Positions 21,722-30,783 of a stretch of DNA of 64,000 nt are shown here, piece by piece. Both the position numbers and the translations under genes were made by a program. Numbering within the stretch: the stretch's first letter is position 1; every line of letters begins with the position of its first letter. Source of the DNA: Marinobacter lutaoensis (lineage in GTDB: Bacteria > Pseudomonadota > Gammaproteobacteria > Pseudomonadales > Oleiphilaceae); assembly GCF_001981305.1 (NCBI RefSeq), contig NZ_MSCW01000001.1, forward strand, positions 434,001 through 498,000, in the 5' to 3' direction. The notes beneath the pieces were generated by a model, which made no database searches, had not been told where the DNA came from, and saw only the letters and a program-made list of their open reading frames with translations.

Positions 21722-23560
21722 ATGCACCCCATCGTCGATACGGTTACCGAACGGATCGCTGCCCGCAGTGCCGCCACGCGGAGTGCTTACCTGGAGCGCA
21801 TGAGGTCGTTGGGTGCCCACGCGCCTCACCGGGCGACTCTGTCCTGTGGCAATCTGGCCCATGGTTTTGCCGGTTGCAGCCCGGCCGACAAAGAGGCGCT
21901 CAGGTTTATGAACCGGGCCGATGTCGCCATTGTCTCCGCCTACAATGACATGTTGTCGGCGCACAAGCCCTACGAGCGTTTCCCCGATATCATCCGCGAC
22001 GCTGCCCACGCCATGGGCGGCGTCGCTCAGTTCGCCGGCGGCACGCCGGCGATGTGCGACGGCGTCACCCAGGGGCAGCCGGGGATGGAGCTGAGTCTGT
22101 TCTCACGGGATGTGATCGCCATGAGCACCGCCATTGCCCTGAGCCACAACATGTTCGACGCGGTGCTGTTGCTGGGAATCTGTGACAAAATCGTGCCCGG
22201 TCTGCTGATCGGAGCCCTGAGTTTTGGCTATCTGCCCACGATTCTTGTGCCGGCCGGCCCGATGCCTTCGGGCCTTCCGAACAAGGAAAAGCAGCGCATT
22301 CGCCAGCTGTACGCCGAAGGCAAGATCGGCCGGGACGCGCTGCTGGAGGCGGAAAGCCGCTCCTACCACAGTCCGGGTACCTGCACGTTCTACGGCACCG
22401 CCAACAGCAACCAGCTGCTGGTGGAAGTGATGGGGCTGCACCTGCCGGGCGCGGCCTTCGTTCATCCGGATACCCCCTTGCGCGACGCCCTGACCCGGGC
22501 CGCCACCGAACGCGTGATCCAGATGTCGCGGCCCAACGGCGGTCACCAGGGGCTGGCCGATCTGGTCAACGAGAAATCCCTGGTCAATGCCCTGGTGGCC
22601 CTGCTGGCGACGGGGGGTTCCACCAATCATACCCTGCACTGGATCGCCATTGCCCGGGCCGCGGGTATCCTCATCGACTGGAACGACTACGCCGACCTTT
22701 CCGCCGTGGTCCCCTCCCTGACCCGCATTTACCCCAATGGCCAGGAAGACATCAACGCTTTCCACGAAGCAGGCGGTACGCCCCTGCTGATCCGGGAGTT
22801 GCTGGACGCCGGCTTCCTGCACGAGGACGTGGACACGGTGATGGGGCCAGGGCTGCGGCGCTATACGGAGGCACCGGAATGGCGGGACGGACATCTGGCC
22901 TGGCGTCCCGCGCCAGGGGCGAGCCGGCGCCCGGAGGTCCTGGCCGGCGTGGCCGAACCTTTCGCTCCGGACGGTGGGCTCCGGGTACTGTCAGGCAACC
23001 TGGGGCGGGGGGTGATCAAGGTGTCCGCTGTGGCACCGGAGCACCACCGGGTCCGGGCGCCGGCGGTGGTGCTGAACGATCAGGACCAGCTTAAGGCGGC
23101 CTTCGAGGCGGGAGCGCTGGACCGCGACTGCATCGTCGTGGTCCGGTTCCAGGGGCCCAAGGCCAACGGCATGCCCGAGTTGCATAAACTCACCCCCTAC
23201 CTGGGGGTGTTGCAGGATCGCGGTTTCCGGGTCGGTCTGGTCACTGACGGCCGTATGTCCGGTGCCTCCGGCAAGGTGCCGGCCGCCATTCACGTGTACC
23301 CGGAAGCCCTGGACGGCGGGCCCCTGGCGCGAGTCCGGGATGGTGACATGATTTGCCTGGATGCGGTGCAGGGCGCACTGTCGGTCGAGGTACCCGAGGC
23401 CGCCTTCGCGGCCCGGACACCGGCCCGGACCGATGTGTCCGGGCACCACGCCGGATTCGGCCGGGAACTGTTTGCCTGGATGCGCGGCTCGGTGGGGTCG
23501 GCGGAGGAGGGGGCCAGTGTGTTCTGGGGAGCGGCCGGCGAGGCCGACGCATCACGGTGA
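21722..23560 (+). CDS. edd: Phosphogluconate dehydratase (Entner-Doudoroff)
   Basis: Dehydrates 6-phosphogluconate to 2-keto-3-deoxy-6-phosphogluconate, the HexR effector. 612 residues of the IlvD/Edd family. 4Fe-4S ligands are expected in [16 protein letters not shown] and [12 protein letters not shown], all intact. [20 protein letters not shown] is the C-terminal signature. GGAGG sits before the ATG. The stop overlaps the start of the next gene (GTGA). Its partner eda is not in the window. Confidence 0.96.
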   Translation: MHPIVDTVTERIAARSAATRSAYLERMRSLGAHAPHRATLSCGNLAHGFAGCSPADKEALRFMNRADVAIVSAYNDMLSAHKPYERFPDIIRDAAHAMGGVAQFAGGTPAMCDGVTQGQPGMELSLFSRDVIAMSTAIALSHNMFDAVLLLGICDKIVPGLLIGALSFGYLPTILVPAGPMPSGLPNKEKQRIRQLYAEGKIGRDALLEAESRSYHSPGTCTFYGTANSNQLLVEVMGLHLPGAAFVHPDTPLRDALTRAATERVIQMSRPNGGHQGLADLVNEKSLVNALVALLATGGSTNHTLHWIAIARAAGILIDWNDYADLSAVVPSLTRIYPNGQEDINAFHEAGGTPLLIRELLDAGFLHEDVDTVMGPGLRRYTEAPEWRDGHLAWRPAPGASRRPEVLAGVAEPFAPDGGLRVLSGNLGRGVIKVSAVAPEHHRVRAPAVVLNDQDQLKAAFEAGALDRDCIVVVRFQGPKANGMPELHKLTPYLGVLQDRGFRVGLVTDGRMSGASGKVPAAIHVYPEALDGGPLARVRDGDMICLDAVQGALSVEVPEAAFAARTPARTDVSGHHAGFGRELFAWMRGSVGSAEEGASVFWGAAGEADASR

Positions 23561-24174
23561 CGACGGACCGAGTTCTGAGCGAGGTGTCCCTGGCGGAGCT
23601 GGCCCGGGCCGTCCGGGCCTGTCGCCTGTGTGCCGGGGTGCTGCCCCATGAGCCCCGACCGGTGATTCAGCTGAGTGAATCGTCCCGCATTCTGGTGGTG
23701 GGGCAGGCCCCTGGGCGGCGGGTGCATGAGACCGGCCTGCCCTTCAACGATCCCAGTGGCGACCGGCTGAGGGACTGGATGGGGGTGACCCGGGACCAGT
23801 TTTACGACGAGCAGCTGATGGCCATTCTGCCCATGGGGTTCTGTTATCCGGGTACTGGCCGGTCCGGCGACCTGCCGCCGCGGCCGGAATGCGCGCCAAC
23901 CTGGCGGGAGGCGCTGCTGGCGCGGCTGCCCAACATCCGGCTGACCCTGGCGATTGGCCAATATGCCCACGCCTGGCATCTGCCGGATGCCCGTCGCTCG
24001 GTGACGGAAAACGTGCGAGCCTGGCGCCAGTACTGGCCACACCTGATACCCATGCCCCATCCCAGTCCGCGCAACAACCTCTGGTTACGCAGGAATGCCT
24101 GGTTCGAGCAGGAGGTGGTGCCGGCGTTGCGGCGCCGGATCGCCGACCTGCTGCACCGGGATGAGGCTCAGTGA
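23557..24174 (+). CDS. Uracil-DNA glycosylase family protein
   Basis: 205 residues from a GTG that overlaps the edd stop by four bases. The N-terminal pair CRLC resembles part of the cysteine cluster in family 4/5 glycosylases. [15 protein letters not shown] with [13 protein letters not shown] matches the motif 1 region, and [10 protein letters not shown] resembles the HPSPxN motif 2. Similar small proteins in pseudomonads are annotated only at superfamily level, and glycosylase activity is not established. Co-transcription with edd is probable from the overlap, but no functional link is known. The 3' end overlaps convergent glpD by seven bases. Confidence 0.75.
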   Translation: MTTDRVLSEVSLAELARAVRACRLCAGVLPHEPRPVIQLSESSRILVVGQAPGRRVHETGLPFNDPSGDRLRDWMGVTRDQFYDEQLMAILPMGFCYPGTGRSGDLPPRPECAPTWREALLARLPNIRLTLAIGQYAHAWHLPDARRSVTENVRAWRQYWPHLIPMPHPSPRNNLWLRRNAWFEQEVVPALRRRIADLLHRDEAQ

Positions 24175-25712
24175 GGCCGGGATAGCTGGGCCTCGGGCGC
24201 CGGTCGTGGCGGCGCCGGCGCGGCTTCCGGCCGTGCCAGATAGCGCGCCAGGGCTTCCGTCTCCGATTCGCTGGCGTAGAGGCCCTGCTTGGTGCGCCGC
24301 CACAGGATGTCCTCGGCGGTGAGGGCCCACTCCTCGCGCACCAGGTAGTCCACTTCGGCCTGGTATAGGTTGCCGGTAAACCTCTGCCCGAGATCACGGA
24401 GGTCGTGGCAGCCCCGCAGGAGATCCCGGGTCAGGGTGCCGTAGCTGCGGACATACCGGCGCAGGAGCGACTCCGGCAACCACGGATAGCGGGACTGCAA
24501 GGTCCGGGTCAGGGTCGGCTGGTCGGAGAAGTCGCCCCCGGGCAGGGGGGCGCTTCGGGTCCAGCGCGGTCCGGCGTGCGGGAACAGGCGGCAGAGTTTG
24601 TCGGTGGCCGCCTCTGCCAGCTTGCGGTAGGTGGTGATTTTGCCACCGAAGACCGAGAGCAGGGGCGCCTGCCCCTCGCCCCGGTCCAGTTCAAAGCGGT
24701 AGTCCCGGGAAGCCTTTTGGGCCGCCTCCCGTTCGTCGTCCAGCAGCGGCCGGACGCCGGAATAAGACCAGACAATGTCTGCGTCGGTGAGTGGGTGGCG
24801 AAAGTGGGCATTGACGACCGCCAGCAGGTAGCGGATTTCCTCCTTGGAAATCCGGGCCTGGCCAGGGTCGCCGTGGTAGTCGACATCGGTGGTGCCAACC
24901 AGGGAGAAGCTGTCTTCGTAGGGGATGACGAAGACGATGCGGCCGTCTTCGTTCTGGAGAATGTAGGCCTCGGAACCCCGGTTCAGCCGGGGCACCACGA
25001 TGTGGCTGCCCTTGACCATGCGGATGGTTTTCGGTGGTTTCAGGTCCAGATGCTCGGCGAACAGTCGGCTGACCCAGGGGCCGGTGGCATTGACCAGGGC
25101 CTGTCCGGTGACCACGCGTTCATGCCCGGTCCGCTGGTCGCGCAGGGTGACACGCCAGTCCGTTGGGCCTCGCTGCGCGCGGACGCAGCGGGTGCGGGTG
25201 AGGACGGTGGCCCCCAGGTCCCGGGCCTTGCGCGCGGTCAGCACCACCAAGCGGGCATCGTCCACCCAGCCGTCGGAGTATTCGAAGCCCCGGGTGATGT
25301 CCGGTTTCAGGGGGCCGCCGGGGTCAAAGGTGATGGCCCGGGAGCCGGGCAGCAGTTCCCGTTTGGCCAAGTGATCGTATAGGAACAGGCCGGTACGGAT
25401 CATCCAGGCGGGCCGCAGGTGGGGGCGGTGGGGCAGCCGGAAACGCATGGGGCGCATAATATGGGGGCTGTTGCGCAACAGCGCCTCCCGTTCCGCCAGC
25501 GCCTCCCGCACCAGCCGAAACTCGTAGTGCTCCAGATAGCGCAGGCCGCCATGGATGAGCTTGCTGCTGGCCGACGATGTCGCCGAGGCCAGGTCGCCCA
25601 TCTCACACAGGAGTACCTTCAGCCCGCGCCCGGCAGCGTCCATGGCAATGCCCGTGCCGTTGACGCCACCGCCAACCACGATCACATCGTAGTGTTCCCG
25701 TTGAGTCTCCAT
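24168..25712 (-). CDS. glpD: Aerobic glycerol-3-phosphate dehydrogenase
   Basis: Membrane-associated flavoprotein that oxidises glycerol-3-phosphate to dihydroxyacetone phosphate and passes electrons to quinone. 514 residues. The FAD site is VVGGGVNGTGIAMDAAGRG; SSKLIHGGLRYLE is the family signature; VFGGKITTYRKLAE is near the C-terminal domain. GlpR operator-like sequence lies in the 105-base gap between it and glpR, upstream on the same strand. No glpF or glpK is in the window. Confidence 0.95.
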   Translation of the reverse strand: METQREHYDVIVVGGGVNGTGIAMDAAGRGLKVLLCEMGDLASATSSASSKLIHGGLRYLEHYEFRLVREALAEREALLRNSPHIMRPMRFRLPHRPHLRPAWMIRTGLFLYDHLAKRELLPGSRAITFDPGGPLKPDITRGFEYSDGWVDDARLVVLTARKARDLGATVLTRTRCVRAQRGPTDWRVTLRDQRTGHERVVTGQALVNATGPWVSRLFAEHLDLKPPKTIRMVKGSHIVVPRLNRGSEAYILQNEDGRIVFVIPYEDSFSLVGTTDVDYHGDPGQARISKEEIRYLLAVVNAHFRHPLTDADIVWSYSGVRPLLDDEREAAQKASRDYRFELDRGEGQAPLLSVFGGKITTYRKLAEAATDKLCRLFPHAGPRWTRSAPLPGGDFSDQPTLTRTLQSRYPWLPESLLRRYVRSYGTLTRDLLRGCHDLRDLGQRFTGNLYQAEVDYLVREEWALTAEDILWRRTKQGLYASESETEALARYLARPEAAPAPPRPAPEAQLSRPH

Positions 25713-25779
25713 CCGGTTTGCTCGCCTCCCCCCGGTCGATCTGAAGACAGCATAGAGTGTTCGAAAAGGAAATTGAAGA

Positions 25780-25789
25780 TCGAATACGA
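25780..25789 (-). promoter_or_regulatory. Candidate GlpR operator before glpD
   Basis: On the minus strand, TCGTATTCGA within TTTTCGTATTCGATC fits most of the core TCGWTAWCGA of E. coli GlpR operators. A further half-site (TTCGAAAA) lies about 20 bases nearer glpD. Confidence 0.5.
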
Positions 25790-25817
25790 AAATATGCGAA
25801 CCGGATAACGACGGGAC

Positions 25818-26576
25818 TCACACCACGTGCAGGGCCACTTGGTGTGCCTGCAACAGTTGGCGGATCGGGCGCGGCGGTGGCTGGTCGGTGAAGACGTGGT
25901 CAGCCTGAGTGATGGAGCCGAGGCGCACCATGGCCCGGCGTCCGAATTTGGAGTGATCGGCCGCCAGCAGGACCTGGTCGGAGTTGGCGATGATGGCCTG
26001 AGCCACGCGCACCTCGCGGTAGTCGAAATCCAGCAGGGAGCCGTCCTCGTGGATGCCGCTGATGCCAATGATGCCGAAATCCATCTTGAACTGGTTGATG
26101 AAGTCGCAGGTGGCCTCGCCCACGATGCCGCCGTCCCGGTTGCGGACTTCGCCACCGGCGATGATGATGCGGAAATCCTCCTTCGCGGAGAGAATGGACG
26201 CCACGTGCAGGTTATTGGTCACCACTTGCAGGTTCCGGCGTTTGAGCAGGGCCCGGGCAATGGTTTCCGTGGTGGTGCCGATGTTGATGAACATGGAGGC
26301 ATTGTCCGGCACCATCGACACCAGGGCGGCGGCCATGCGCTCCTTGGCTTCCAGGTCCATGATCTTGCGGGTCTGGTAGGCGGTGTTGACGGTACTGGAA
26401 TCAATGCCGGCGCCGCCATGGTGACGCCGGATCCGGTTTTGCCGGGCCAGTTGGTTCAGGTCCCGGCGGATGGTCTGGGGGGTAACCTGGAACCGTTCCA
26501 CCAGCTGTTCGGTGGTGACGAAGCCCTGTTCCCGGATCAGCTCGAGAATCTGGTCCTGGCGGCGCTGCTGGCTCAT
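25818..26576 (-). CDS. glpR: DeoR-family repressor GlpR
   Basis: Represses glycerol-3-phosphate genes and is relieved by glycerol-3-phosphate. 252 residues. N-terminal DeoR winged helix ([19 protein letters not shown] ... [13 protein letters not shown]) and C-terminal sugar-phosphate sensor domain ([36 protein letters not shown]). GGGAGAG precedes the ATG; an upstream extension is unlike the family. A strong GlpR-type palindrome sits immediately upstream, indicating autoregulation. Confidence 0.95.
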   Translation of the reverse strand: MSQQRRQDQILELIREQGFVTTEQLVERFQVTPQTIRRDLNQLARQNRIRRHHGGAGIDSSTVNTAYQTRKIMDLEAKERMAAALVSMVPDNASMFINIGTTTETIARALLKRRNLQVVTNNLHVASILSAKEDFRIIIAGGEVRNRDGGIVGEATCDFINQFKMDFGIIGISGIHEDGSLLDFDYREVRVAQAIIANSDQVLLAADHSKFGRRAMVRLGSITQADHVFTDQPPPRPIRQLLQAHQVALHVV

Positions 26577-26591
26577 GCCTGCTCTCCCTCG

Positions 26592-26610
26592 ATGTTCGTT
26601 TTCGAAAATT
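26592..26610 (-). promoter_or_regulatory. GlpR operator before glpR (autoregulation)
   Basis: ATGTTCGTTTTCGAAAATT (written on the plus strand) matches the E. coli consensus WATGTTCGWTAWCGAACATW at nearly all positions of the core. It ends 16 bases before the glpR start, so bound GlpR would block its own transcription. Confidence 0.7.
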
Positions 26611-26686
26611 TCTGTCTTGCACGAACGCCGAGTGTAGAGCCTTTGCCGGCGATTCGCAGCTGGCCGTTGACCGGAGAAGGGTGCGG

Positions 26687-27937
26687 TTACAGCTGGGGAG
26701 GCTTGCCGGATTGCCGCCGCCGGGTTTCCCACTCCTCCCGCGTTTGGGCGGCCTGGTCGCCGGCCATGGCGTCGATGATCTCGAAATAGTCGGAGCCGTA
26801 GGGATCGGCCACCACCGCGTCCCGGTCCTTGACCCGGACCACGTAAACCGTCTGCACGTTCTGGTGGTCGAAGGCCCGCCAGTACTGCTCATCCTTGAGG
26901 AAGCGGTAATGATGCCCCTCCAGGGCCCGGATTACCGCTTCGCTGTTGGTGGTACCGGCCCGTTCCACCGCGTCTTTGTACTGGTAGACGATGCTGTAGG
27001 CCGACGCGGCGGACGATGACGGCCGCATGTCGTAGCGTTGCGAAAAGGCTTCGACGAAGGCTTTGCCGCGGGGGTAGCCCTTTTCGTATGGCAGGTTCCA
27101 GAACCAGGGGGCGGCCCCCACCACGCCGGACATGATGGTGGGGCCGACCTGCCGTGCCATGCCGAGAGTCAGGTTGGGCACCACGATCTGCATGGTCTCG
27201 GTCAACCCCATGTCGTGGGCGACCGTCAGCGCCCGCACCATGTCGTCACCGAACAGTACCAGCATCAGGACCTTGGCGCCGCTGGCCTGGGCCTGTTCCA
27301 GCGCGTGCCGGAAATCGGACACCAGCGCCCGTGGAAACGGCGTGCGCACGCCCGGATGGCGCTGGCTGTCCTCGGTTCCGGAAAACCGGCGCACCGAGTC
27401 CTCCACGGACCAGCCCCAGGTGTAGTCGGCGGTAATGTAGAAGTAGGTGTCGTCGGCGTGGTGGCGGGTCAGGTACTGGCTCAGCACCTTGGCGGTCATC
27501 CAGGCATTGTAGGGTTCCCGGAACATGTAGCGGTGCCCCTCGGCGCCGGTGGTGGCGTTGGCGTAGGTCAGAGTGCCGAAGTAAAGGATGCCGCGATCCC
27601 GGGCCGCCTTGCCTGAGGCGATGGCGACGGCACTGGACACGCCGCCGAACACCATCCTCACACCATCTCGGTCAATCATCTCGGCGGTATTCCGGGCACC
27701 CCGTTCCGGGTCGCTCCGGCTGTTGCGGATGACCAGTTCCAACGGCCGCCCCAGTACGCCGCCGGCGGCGTTGATCTCGTCCACGGCCAGGAACGCGCCC
27801 AGGCGCTGTTGCAGGCCCTGGTCCTTGTAGCGGCCGGTTTGCGGGTAGTTCAGACCGATTTTGAGGGCTTCGGCGTGCGCCGTTGCAGACGCGATCAGCA
27901 GCAGAAATGCCGACAGGATGGCGGACTTCATGGACAT
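26687..27937 (-). CDS. Periplasmic ligand-binding protein, type 1 fold (UrtA/LivJ-like)
   Basis: 416 residues. A signal peptide ([18 protein letters not shown]) is followed by the Peripla_BP_6 fold: [33 protein letters not shown] and [14 protein letters not shown] near the N-terminal lobe. Such proteins bind amino acids, urea or amides for ABC uptake or act as sensors. No permease or ATPase gene is adjacent, so the partner is unknown. GGAGAG precedes the first of two close ATGs. glpR lies 110 bases downstream on the same strand. Confidence 0.85.
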   Translation of the reverse strand: MSMKSAILSAFLLLIASATAHAEALKIGLNYPQTGRYKDQGLQQRLGAFLAVDEINAAGGVLGRPLELVIRNSRSDPERGARNTAEMIDRDGVRMVFGGVSSAVAIASGKAARDRGILYFGTLTYANATTGAEGHRYMFREPYNAWMTAKVLSQYLTRHHADDTYFYITADYTWGWSVEDSVRRFSGTEDSQRHPGVRTPFPRALVSDFRHALEQAQASGAKVLMLVLFGDDMVRALTVAHDMGLTETMQIVVPNLTLGMARQVGPTIMSGVVGAAPWFWNLPYEKGYPRGKAFVEAFSQRYDMRPSSSAASAYSIVYQYKDAVERAGTTNSEAVIRALEGHHYRFLKDEQYWRAFDHQNVQTVYVVRVKDRDAVVADPYGSDYFEIIDAMAGDQAAQTREEWETRRRQSGKPPQL

Positions 27938-28038
27938 TGCATGGCTCTCCGGGGGAGGGTGAGACGTCGGCGGACGTGGCTCACCGTTCACCTTATTGTT
28001 GTTGGTTGTGTCGGGGGCCAGTGTTGACAGTTTTTCGC

Positions 28039-28082
28039 AGCCGGGCAATGGGACGTTGGTGGCAATGGCCCATGGCCCGGCT
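28039..28082. terminator. Long-stem hairpin after lifO
   Basis: Arms AGCCGGGC-a-ATGGG and CCCAT-g-GCCCGGCT form about 13 pairs with one mismatch and a 16-base loop, directly after the lifO stop. There is no T-tract in the lifO direction, so termination is uncertain. Confidence 0.45.
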
Positions 28083-28090
28083 CGTTCCGG

Positions 28091-29119
28091 TCAGTTCTGA
28101 CCGTAGACCCGGGGTTGCTGGTAACGGTAGTAACCGGCGGCTTCCTCGCTGCGGATGATGGCGGCCATGTCCTCGCCAAAGGTATCTCGGCTCAGGGCGT
28201 CCAACGCCCGTTCCCGCTCTGGGCCTTCGGGGTAGCGCTCGACGATGGCTTGGCGCTGGGTTTCGTAGGACTGGCCCTCGGACCAGCGCTGGTCCCGCAA
28301 CCGGTCCAGCTGATCCCAGCGTTCCAGGGCCGGTTCGTCCATGCCCAGCGCCTGCCGGATACCGCGCAGGGTTTCATAGCGTTGCTGCGGGGCCTGTCCC
28401 TGCAGCGACTGTTGAATTGAGGGCAGGGTGAGGAAGCGGTCGGTCAGTTCCTGCCGCCGGTTGTCCAGAACCTGATCGGCCTGCTCGCCGTAGGTCGAGG
28501 CAATGGCCTGGCTGTAGGCCTCGGCCTTGGCCAGCGGTGACAGGGGTTGCTGGTCCAGCACCTGAAGCGACTGGCTCAGGGCCTGGTTGCGCAGTTCCGA
28601 TTGCCAGATCCGGTCGGCATCCTCGCCGAACAGCTCCCGGCGTTTCGCCCAGATGAAATCGCGTCGCTCCTCCGGTCCCATGCCACGCAGGGTATAGCGT
28701 TCCTGATCCATGAAGTCCTGGTAAGCCAGCAACGCCCGGGCCCGTTGTCTGAGTTCGTCCGCCAGCTCCGGAAACCAGTCCTGGATCAGCGCATCCAGAT
28801 TCTCGCGCCAGTGGTCCGGGTCCAGCTCCGCCAGGTAGCGCATGAGTTCTTCGAGCAGCTGTATCTGAACCTTGGGATGGTCAAGGTGCGCGCCATAACG
28901 AGCCTGCATCCGTTCCCGCAACGCCTCCAACTCGCCCGGCTGCGGGGTGTCGGCCGAGGGGGCTCCGGCGAAGGTGGCGGTCGGATGGGCCGGTGTTTCG
29001 GGGGCCGCCGGTGTTTCCGGCCCGGGTGCGATGGCCAGGGAGCCGCCTGCTCGCCAGTAGGTTGCGACGACGGCCAGGAGAACCAGGAGGGCAAGAATCA
29101 GCACGGGTTTCGCTTTCAA
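28091..29119 (-). CDS. lifO: Lipase-specific foldase / steric chaperone (LifO family)
   Basis: About 342 residues. An N-terminal inner-membrane anchor (VLILALLVLLAVVATYW) and a Pro/Ala-rich linker lead to an all-helical periplasmic domain rich in Arg, Glu, Gln and Leu, as in lipase foldases. The family folds the cognate secreted lipase before type II export. The start is uncertain: TTG here follows AGGTGA; a GTG three codons upstream is possible. The RxxFDY motif of classical foldases was not found. Its lipase partner is the divergent gene next door rather than an operon neighbour. Confidence 0.75.
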   Translation of the reverse strand: MKAKPVLILALLVLLAVVATYWRAGGSLAIAPGPETPAAPETPAHPTATFAGAPSADTPQPGELEALRERMQARYGAHLDHPKVQIQLLEELMRYLAELDPDHWRENLDALIQDWFPELADELRQRARALLAYQDFMDQERYTLRGMGPEERRDFIWAKRRELFGEDADRIWQSELRNQALSQSLQVLDQQPLSPLAKAEAYSQAIASTYGEQADQVLDNRRQELTDRFLTLPSIQQSLQGQAPQQRYETLRGIRQALGMDEPALERWDQLDRLRDQRWSEGQSYETQRQAIVERYPEGPERERALDALSRDTFGEDMAAIIRSEEAAGYYRYQQPRVYGQN

Positions 29120-29381
29120 TCCGGTCACCTGCTTGTTTGTTGTTATCGAGGTCAACCAAGACGCTATCAGGAGTTGGCGCCGATCACGCGTGCACCGATA
29201 ACAAAAATCGCATGCGGCCGGGAAATTGGTGCAAGTGTGACCGTTTTCATATTTCCCCCAAGGTACTTTCGGATAGAAAGGAGGGGCCGATGCCTTCGGG
29301 CGCCCGGTTGCCTGGATCGGCACTGATCCAGGTCAGCGGTACCGTGGTTGGGCGAACAACAAAAACAAGAGGCTGAAAACC

Positions 29382-30506
29382 ATGAAGAAAGAACCCACCC
29401 TCCTTGGCAAGGGGGCGGCACTGTTGCTGATGGCAGGTGTGCTGGCTTCTCCCGTGTCCCAGGCCCGTGACGCCGACAAGACCCGATACCCGGTCGTGTT
29501 CGCCCACGGCATGGCCGGTTTCGACGACATCCTCGGTTACGACTACTGGGGCGATGACTACGGCACGTTCGTGCTGGACCCCTGCGACAAGTTCCTTGAG
29601 GTTGCCTGCAACGGCGACATCAACGACAACCAGCGCAGCTATGTATCGGCGGTGACGCCGTTCCAGAGCTCCGAGGTCCGGGGGTATGAACTGGCCAACA
29701 ACATCGAGAGTTATATGGCCACCTCCGGCGCCACGCACGTCAATATCGTGTCCCACTCCCAGGGCGGCATTGATGCCCGCAAGGCGGCGCGGCTGCTGCG
29801 CGAGCGTAAGGGTTACCGAGTCGTGCAGACCCACGTCAGCGTGTCGTCGCCCCACCGCGGCTCGCCGGTGGCCAAGTTCATTCTGGACCACTACGCCAAT
29901 CGCGTCACCGAGGTGCTGGCCAACTACTACGGTAGCGTGGTGTACGGCAGCGGCAACGATGCCATCGCCGGGGCCAAGCAGCTGGTGTACAACGACTACG
30001 ATCCCTACGATGGTGTCGTCACCGGCATGAAGGCGTTCAACCAGAAGTATCCCTCCAGCACCGACTATGTCGCCAATTCCGTGTCGCTGATGACGGCGCA
30101 GAACGGCAGCAGCGTCAACCCGGCGCTGTGGCTGGTCTCCGAGCTGGTCTACAACATCGACGGCGACGGCTATTGCTACGATGACTGTAACAACGACGGC
30201 GCCGCCGGCCAGGGGGATGGCAATGCCTATGAACGGGACGACGACGGCCTGGTGGGCATCAACAGCCAGCAGCAGGGGTACCGGCTGGAGTACAGCGAGT
30301 GCTGGGGTTGCCTCGATTCGGTGTGGGAGCAGCGGTCGCTGGGCTATGTCAGCGACATCAACCACCCCAACCGCACCCAGATGACCTCCCTGGCCTATGT
30401 GATCAACCAGGACCACATGGATGTAATCGGCGTGGGGCCGGATACGTTTGACGAGATGGAGTTCTACGCGGCGATCACGGATTACATGGCCGATCGGGGC
30501 GACTGA
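29382..30506 (+). CDS. lipA: Secreted triacylglycerol lipase, family I-like
   Basis: 374 residues. Signal peptide MKKEPTLLG ... ASPVSQA, then the alpha/beta-hydrolase core YPVVFAHGMAGFD (oxyanion strand), nucleophile Ser126 in SHSQGG (not the more usual GHSQGG), probable Asp288 in DDDGLVGINS and His345 in DHMDVIG. Residues about 258-290 form an insert rich in Asp, Gly and Cys (IDGDGYCYDDCNNDG) that looks like a calcium-binding loop. Divergent from lifO across a 262-base region. Confidence 0.87.
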   Translation: MKKEPTLLGKGAALLLMAGVLASPVSQARDADKTRYPVVFAHGMAGFDDILGYDYWGDDYGTFVLDPCDKFLEVACNGDINDNQRSYVSAVTPFQSSEVRGYELANNIESYMATSGATHVNIVSHSQGGIDARKAARLLRERKGYRVVQTHVSVSSPHRGSPVAKFILDHYANRVTEVLANYYGSVVYGSGNDAIAGAKQLVYNDYDPYDGVVTGMKAFNQKYPSSTDYVANSVSLMTAQNGSSVNPALWLVSELVYNIDGDGYCYDDCNNDGAAGQGDGNAYERDDDGLVGINSQQQGYRLEYSECWGCLDSVWEQRSLGYVSDINHPNRTQMTSLAYVINQDHMDVIGVGPDTFDEMEFYAAITDYMADRGD

Positions 30507-30581
30507 TCCCAGAACCGCGCGGGGTGGCCGGGAGGCTGCCCCGGCCTGATTGCCCAACTTCGGTGCGCATTGTTGATGTGT

Positions 30582-30618
30582 CGGGCCGGTACGCCCTTTT
30601 ATGGGGCGTGCTGGCCCG
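30582..30618. terminator. Long-stem hairpin between lipA and the chemoreceptor gene
   Basis: Fifteen-pair stem with two G-U pairs (CGGGCCGGTACGCCC against GGGCGTGCTGGCCCG) and a loop rich in T. No T-tract follows. Probably the 3' boundary of the lipase transcript. The rest of the 277-base gap holds no gene that I can support. Confidence 0.45.
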
Positions 30619-30783
30619 TCATTTGTGAACCTGTCGACACGAATGTTGCGCCTACCTGTCGTGTTTTTGGGGCATTCCCCCCGCAAAAAACGCATTCCGG
30701 CCCGAAGCTTGCACATATTTTCCCAGTATCGGGATGACTGCCCCCTTGTGGTGCGGTCAGACAGTACCTGGGGAGAGTGTGGA

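Noticed and set aside
26687..28090. Foldase and binding-protein genes as one functional unit
   Set aside because: A long hairpin separates them, and there is no functional link between lipase folding and this solute-binding family.
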